Source: an uncultured Gemmatimonadota bacterium | GTDB lineage: Bacteria; Gemmatimonadota; Gemmatimonadetes; Gemmatimonadales; GWC2-71-9 | DNA: 8,962 nucleotides | Direction: 5' to 3' | Assembly: GCA_913009915.1 (NCBI GenBank) | Contig: CAJVYZ010000083.1 | Coordinates: forward strand, 1 to 8,962 | Shown here: positions 5,849-8,962 of the stretch, piece by piece | Layout of the letters: each line of letters opens with the position of its first letter | How positions within the stretch are numbered: the stretch's first letter is position 1 | Made by a program: the position numbers and the translations under genes | The notes under the pieces: model-generated | Databases searched by the model: none | The model's input: only the letters and a program-made list of their open reading frames with translations | Told to the model about the DNA's origin: nothing

Positions 5849-6523
5849 ATGACGATCGCCGTCCTAGCCGTCGCCGCGGTGGTGCTCCAACAACTCCCCC
5901 AACAACCTAGTGAGGTCTCCTTCCCCACCCAGGACGGGGGCGTGGTGTACGCCGACGTATACGGAGAGGGTGACCGAGGCGTGGTCTTGGCCCACGGGGG
6001 ACGATTCAGCAAGGAGAGTTGGACGGCGCAGGCGCCGGCGCTGGCAGACGCAGGGTTCCGTGCGGTGGCCATTGACTTTCGAGGCCGGGGCCGCTCACGG
6101 GGCGGGTCCGAGTCCACAGCCGGTGACGACGGCGAGCGGTTCGACGTACTGGCCGCAGTGCGCTACTTGCACGAGACCGGGGCCTCATCCGTATCTGTCG
6201 TCGGTGCCAGCTTCGGGGGCTGGGCCGCCGCCCTGGCCGCGCTGGAAGCTCCCGACCAGATCGACCGTCTGGTGCTACTGGCCCACTCGCCAATCGACCA
6301 GCCGGAACGGTTGCCGGGACGGACGCTGTTCATCGTCAGCAGAAACGACACCACGGCCCGTGGCGTCCCCCGCCTGATCGACATCCGTGATCAGTACCAG
6401 CGAGCGCCGGACCCCAAGGAACTGGTGGTCCTCGAGGGAGCGGCCCACGCGCAGTTCATTTTCGAGACGGACGAGGGAGAGCGGCTACTGCGCGAGATCA
6501 TCCGGTTCCTTTCCCAGCCGTAG
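5849..6523 (+). CDS. Alpha/beta hydrolase, probably exported or membrane-anchored
   Basis: A 224-residue alpha/beta hydrolase. The first ~14 residues (MTIAVLAVAAVVLQQ) are hydrophobic and look like a signal or anchor, although no positive residue precedes them. Landmarks are VVLAHGGRF (oxyanion region), AIDFRGRGRSRG, the nucleophile elbow GASFGG with Ser121, VSRNDTT with Asp166 and GAAHAQFIF with His199, so the triad is complete. It is shorter than many relatives and has almost no cap domain, like dienelactone-hydrolase or serine-aminopeptidase-type esterases. ATG 5849 follows GGAGG at 5834-5838; a GTG at 5843 in the same frame is the alternative. The frame is open back to 5750, but that part overlaps the CPXCG gene. 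The substrate is unknown. Confidence 0.87.
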   Translation: MTIAVLAVAAVVLQQLPQQPSEVSFPTQDGGVVYADVYGEGDRGVVLAHGGRFSKESWTAQAPALADAGFRAVAIDFRGRGRSRGGSESTAGDDGERFDVLAAVRYLHETGASSVSVVGASFGGWAAALAALEAPDQIDRLVLLAHSPIDQPERLPGRTLFIVSRNDTTARGVPRLIDIRDQYQRAPDPKELVVLEGAAHAQFIFETDEGERLLREIIRFLSQP

Positions 6524-6566
6524 TCGCCTGTGCTGACTCCCTGCCCTAACTCTGCCAGGTGCCATC

Positions 6567-7082
6567 ATGAGTCCATTGATCGTCACGCTCCGCCTGCTGC
6601 ACATCGTGCTGGGGGTGCTCTGGGTCGGCACCCTCATCTTCTTCGCCACTTACCTCGTCCCATCGGTGCGCGAGGCAGGCCCTGACGGCATGAAAGTCAT
6701 GGCGGCGATTCAGCGCCGCCGGTTCCTCGACGTGATGCCGGCCGTTGCCGCGGTCACCATCCTTTCGGGGCTGTGGCTCTACTGGCGGATATCGGGCGGG
6801 TTCCACTGGGCCTGGATCATGACTCCCATGGGCCTGGCCCTGGGGATCGGCGGGCTGCTTTCGATCACCGCCTTCATCATCGGCGTCGGCGTCATGCGCC
6901 CGGCAACCCTGCGCGCGGGCGCCCTCGCACGAGAGATGTCGAGTGTCCCACAGGGACCGGGCCGCGACGTGCAGCAGAAACAGGTGCAACAGTTGCGCAT
7001 GCGGAGCGCCCAGGCCAGCCAGGTCGTTGCCCTGCTGCTGCTCGCCACCACGGCTCTCATGGCCGTAGCTCGTTACCTCTAG
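6567..7082 (+). CDS. Four-helix integral membrane protein (CopD/DUF2269-like)
   Basis: A 171-residue membrane protein. Segment 1 (about residues 8-30) carries LRLLHIVLGVLWVGTLIFF, with the H-x6-W-x-G pattern typical of CopD/DUF2269-like membrane proteins, where the His may bind haem or metal. Segments 2 (about 56-74) and 3 (about 82-108) follow. A charged Gln-rich stretch (about 120-145) leads to segment 4 (about 147-169). CAGG lies seven bases before ATG 6567. The gene sits 43 nt after the hydrolase and 13 nt before the DinB-like gene, consistent with one operon. No enzymatic role can be assigned, and a small cytochrome- or transporter-accessory function would be a guess. Confidence 0.8.
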   Translation: MSPLIVTLRLLHIVLGVLWVGTLIFFATYLVPSVREAGPDGMKVMAAIQRRRFLDVMPAVAAVTILSGLWLYWRISGGFHWAWIMTPMGLALGIGGLLSITAFIIGVGVMRPATLRAGALAREMSSVPQGPGRDVQQKQVQQLRMRSAQASQVVALLLLATTALMAVARYL

Positions 7083-7095
7083 CCACGGGGGACCC

Positions 7096-7611
7096 ATGTC
7101 CGACGTCACCGCCGTTCTCGAGGCCAATCGCGCCGCGCTGGCTGACTTCATGGCCGCAGCGGACCAATCCGCGTCAGTATGGACCAAACCGCGGGCACCG
7201 AAGAAGTGGTCTCCCAGCCAGGTGACGGAGCACGTGGCCCGAACCATGGAGGAGGGCGCCAACCTGGTGTCCGGCACGGCGTCGGTGTTTCCCACACTCC
7301 CCGGCCTGCTGCGCCCACTCGTGCGGGGCCTGTTTTTCAACCGGGTCCTCAAGAAAGACGCGTTCCCCAACGCCAAGACACTGAAGGCGCTCAATCCCGA
7401 CAGCGGGCCGGACAATCCTGCAGATGCGCGTGAGCGTCTAGAGCAGGCACTGAGCACGTTCGAAGAGGCGTGCCGGGCTCGAGAGGCCAGTGGCCAGGCG
7501 GTCGAGCACCCCGTATTCGGCACGGTCTCGGTGGTGGACTACGCCAAGTTCATGGAGCTCCACACCCACCACCACCGCAAGCAACTGCCCGGCGCCAACG
7601 CATCATCTTGA
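7096..7611 (+). CDS. DinB-like / DUF1569 family putative metal-binding protein
   Basis: A 171-residue four-helix-bundle protein of the DinB/YfiT/DUF1569 group. The metal-site histidines are in expected places: His46 in KKWSPSQVTEHVARTMEEG (helix 2), and His156 with His158-160 in the C-terminal FMELHTHHHRKQL motif, which matches the H-x3-H pair of the family. Relatives include mycothiol- and bacillithiol-dependent transferases, but most have no known activity. The ribosome site GGGGGA lies just before ATG 7096. It is the last gene of the probable 5572-7611 operon, and a hairpin follows 38 nt later. Confidence 0.82.
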   Translation: MSDVTAVLEANRAALADFMAAADQSASVWTKPRAPKKWSPSQVTEHVARTMEEGANLVSGTASVFPTLPGLLRPLVRGLFFNRVLKKDAFPNAKTLKALNPDSGPDNPADARERLEQALSTFEEACRAREASGQAVEHPVFGTVSVVDYAKFMELHTHHHRKQLPGANASS

Positions 7612-7649
7612 AGACGCCCAGGGGTCGACCGACCCAGCGGTACGCCTGA

Positions 7650-7677
7650 GGGGACGGGCCCGGTATCACCCGTTCCC
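7650..7677 (+). terminator. Hairpin after the DinB-like gene
   Basis: GGGGACGGG at 7650-7658 pairs with CCCGTTCCC at 7669-7677 (nine pairs, one of them G-U) around a 10-base loop, 38 nt after the stop. A smaller stem, GGGTC/GACCC at 7622-7635, precedes it. There is no T-run. This is a plausible end of the upstream operon. Confidence 0.4.
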
Positions 7678-7683
7678 GGGTAC

Positions 7684-7729
7684 ATAACGTACTGGCCGCG
7701 GTCTGGCGGAACCGTTATCGAACGTTATC
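7684..7729 (+). promoter_or_regulatory. CGTTAT repeat cluster upstream of the lipoprotein gene
   Basis: CGTTATC occurs twice with a 10-base period (7713-7719 and 7723-7729), and ATAACG at 7684-7689 is the inverted copy, itself framed by GTAC on both sides. Direct repeats one helical turn apart, plus an inverted copy about 100-145 bases before a start codon, look like an operator or activator site. A GC stem (GCCCGCG at 7740-7746 with CGCGGGC at 7755-7761) follows in the leader. No clear -35/-10 pair is visible. Function is inferred only. Confidence 0.3.
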
Positions 7730-7830
7730 ATCCATCTGAGCCCGCGATCCGACCCGCGGGCCATACTCCACCGGCGACGGCTCGAGAGGCCGATCGCCTT
7801 GGTTCACTTCCAAGTCCCCTGGGAGGATTC

Positions 7831-8319
7831 ATGCCCATCGCTACCCACCACCATGCCCTGACATCATTGTCGTTCGCTGCCGTATTGGGGCTCGCCGCAT
7901 GTGGCGGGGTCGACACCGCGGACGAAGCCCCGCCCGCAGTCAACATCGCACTCGAAGCCGAGACCGTCACGGCACTGGACCTCGAGTGGGCCCAGCGTTT
8001 CGCCGACAGGGACTGGGATTGGATTGCCAACCTCCAGGCCGACAACGCGGTGCAGCTCCCACCGGGGAGCGACATCATCGAGGGGCGTGAGGCCATCCGG
8101 GCCGCGTGGGAGGCAATGGCCAACACCATCCCAGGAACATCCTGGGAATCGGTGATGGTGAAGGTCTCCTCGAGTGGAGACATGGCCTACGTCTACGGAA
8201 CGGCCAACGCCGTGGACGCGGACGGCAACGCCACACCGATGAAGTACCTCGAGGTGTGGGTCAAGATCGACGGTGAATGGAAGGTGGCTGCCGACATGTT
8301 CAACGCCAACGTCCAGTAG
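7831..8319 (+). CDS. Lipoprotein with DUF4440/SnoaL-like (NTF2-fold) domain
   Basis: A 162-residue predicted lipoprotein. The N-terminus has a hydrophobic stretch ending in the lipobox LAAC, with Cys24 as the lipidation site, then a Gly/Asp/Glu-rich linker to about residue 40. The rest is an NTF2-like DUF4440/SnoaL domain. Its features are a first helix (LDLEWAQRFADRDWDWIANL), the characteristic LPPGSDIIEGREAIRAAWEAM, the strands WESVMVKVSSSGDMAYVYGTAN, and the end strand LEVWVKIDGEWKVAADMFN. GGGAGG at 7821-7826 sits close before ATG 7831. The H-H-H near the N-terminus replaces the usual Lys/Arg of a signal peptide. No catalytic residues can be assigned; the fold serves as ligand-binding or isomerase scaffold elsewhere. 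It would sit on the outer face of a membrane. Confidence 0.88.
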   Translation: MPIATHHHALTSLSFAAVLGLAACGGVDTADEAPPAVNIALEAETVTALDLEWAQRFADRDWDWIANLQADNAVQLPPGSDIIEGREAIRAAWEAMANTIPGTSWESVMVKVSSSGDMAYVYGTANAVDADGNATPMKYLEVWVKIDGEWKVAADMFNANVQ

Positions 8320-8364
8320 CCAGGGTCGCAGGCAACGAGCGGCCAGGCAGTATAGCGGGCGCCC

Positions 8365-8962
8365 ATGACTGAAACGCTGGAAGGCCTGCGGAAGGCCCTG
8401 GCGGGCCGCTACCGCATCGACCGTGAACTCGGTCGCGGCGGCATGGCGACCGTGTACCTGGCCCAAGACACCAGACACGACCGCCAGGTGGCCATCAAGG
8501 TGCTGGCCCAGTCCCATGCTGCCAGCACCGACGACGAGCGCTTCTCGCGCGAGATCCGCGTCGCCGCCCAGCTCAGTCATCCCCACATCCTCACGCTGCA
8601 CGATTCCGGCGAAGCCGCCGGCTATCACTACTATGTGATGCCGTTCGTGGCGGGCGAAACGCTCAGGGATCGACTCACCCGCGACCTCAGGCTCCCGGTG
8701 GATGAAGCCGTCGCCATCGTCCGGGAAGTGGCCGAGGCGCTGGACTACGCCCACCGGGCCGGGATCATCCATCGCGACATCAAGCCCGAGAACATCCTGC
8801 TTCACGAGGGTCACGCCGTGGTGGCCGATTTCGGCATTGCCCGGGCGCTGGAGCCGAGCGCGGCCACTTTGACAGCAACGGGGCTGGTGATCGGTACCCC
8901 CGCCTCCCTTAGCCCGCCGCAGACCACCAATGAGGAGCTCGACGGCCCCCGCGACCTCTACC
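8365..8962 (+). CDS. Serine/threonine protein kinase, 3'-truncated
   Basis: The first 199 residues of a bacterial Hanks-type kinase, running off the window. Landmarks are the Gly-rich loop GRGGMATVYLA (residues 23-33), VAIKVL with Lys45, Glu63 of the C-helix, the catalytic loop HRDIKPEN (Asp138, Asn143) and DFGIAR (Asp155). These are all intact. The family's GTPAYMSPEQ is here GTPASLSPPQ, so the Glu of the APE-type motif (position 185) is Pro. The change lies in the last ~60 bases, where sequence quality is doubtful. The remaining lobe and any sensor or membrane part are missing. Such kinases are very numerous in Gemmatimonadota. ATG 8365 has no clear ribosome site; TATAGC at 8351-8356 is close enough to suggest a leaderless start. 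Confidence 0.93.
   Translation, partial: MTETLEGLRKALAGRYRIDRELGRGGMATVYLAQDTRHDRQVAIKVLAQSHAASTDDERFSREIRVAAQLSHPHILTLHDSGEAAGYHYYVMPFVAGETLRDRLTRDLRLPVDEAVAIVREVAEALDYAHRAGIIHRDIKPENILLHEGHAVVADFGIARALEPSAATLTATGLVIGTPASLSPPQTTNEELDGPRDLY

Noticed and set aside
7864..8814. A 316-codon minus-strand frame opposite the lipoprotein and kinase
   Set aside because: It spans two well-supported + strand genes and their gap, and has no recognisable domain.

Overview
The window is a high-GC bacterial chromosomal segment, most likely a metagenome-derived contig. Every convincing gene lies on the + strand. The best lineage clue is the protein kinase at the right edge. Its N-terminal layout (short helical leader, RYRIDRELGRGGMATVYLA, SHPHILTLHDSGEA, YYVMPFV) is the type greatly expanded in Gemmatimonadota and some related soil or marine phyla, so a Gemmatimonadota-like host is my inference, not a proof. 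The window has two raw edges. The first 32 bases are Illumina TruSeq adapter rather than genome, and the last gene runs off the end.

Left part (33-2995): the 3' part of a metallo-beta-lactamase-fold hydrolase related to the proteins named GntH is followed by a large hairpin. After a gene-poor stretch comes a compact hicB-hicA type II toxin-antitoxin pair with a good -10 box. Next are a DUF2867 gene, closed by a UUCG-type hairpin directly after its stop codon, and a ClbS/DfsB-family (DUF1706-like) four-helix-bundle gene that is split by a one-base frameshift.

Middle part (3048-5331): a GT87/DUF2029 polytopic membrane glycosyltransferase, a DUF4242 gene whose reading frame is broken just after its start codon, and an SRPBCC (START-like) protein with a strong hairpin right behind its stop.

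Right part (5572-7611): a probable operon of four tightly spaced genes. They encode a CPXCG zinc-ribbon-like small protein, a secreted or membrane-anchored alpha/beta hydrolase with a complete Ser-Asp-His triad, a four-helix membrane protein of the CopD/DUF2269 type, and a DinB-like putative metal-binding protein. A hairpin follows. A separate unit then encodes a DUF4440/SnoaL-like (NTF2-fold) lipoprotein behind a short region of CGTTAT repeats, and the Ser/Thr kinase starts 45 nt later.

I found no phage, insertion sequence, CRISPR, tRNA or rRNA, and no convincing new multi-gene system. The content looks like ordinary accessory chromosome: stress or detoxification-type small proteins plus one toxin-antitoxin pair. 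The most useful observations concern data integrity (adapter read-through, two single-base frameshifts, a kinase activation segment that departs from consensus only in the last ~60 bases). Next come an unusual substitution in HicA, a possible unannotated minus-strand membrane peptide, and hairpins that begin directly after stop codons without a T-tract.
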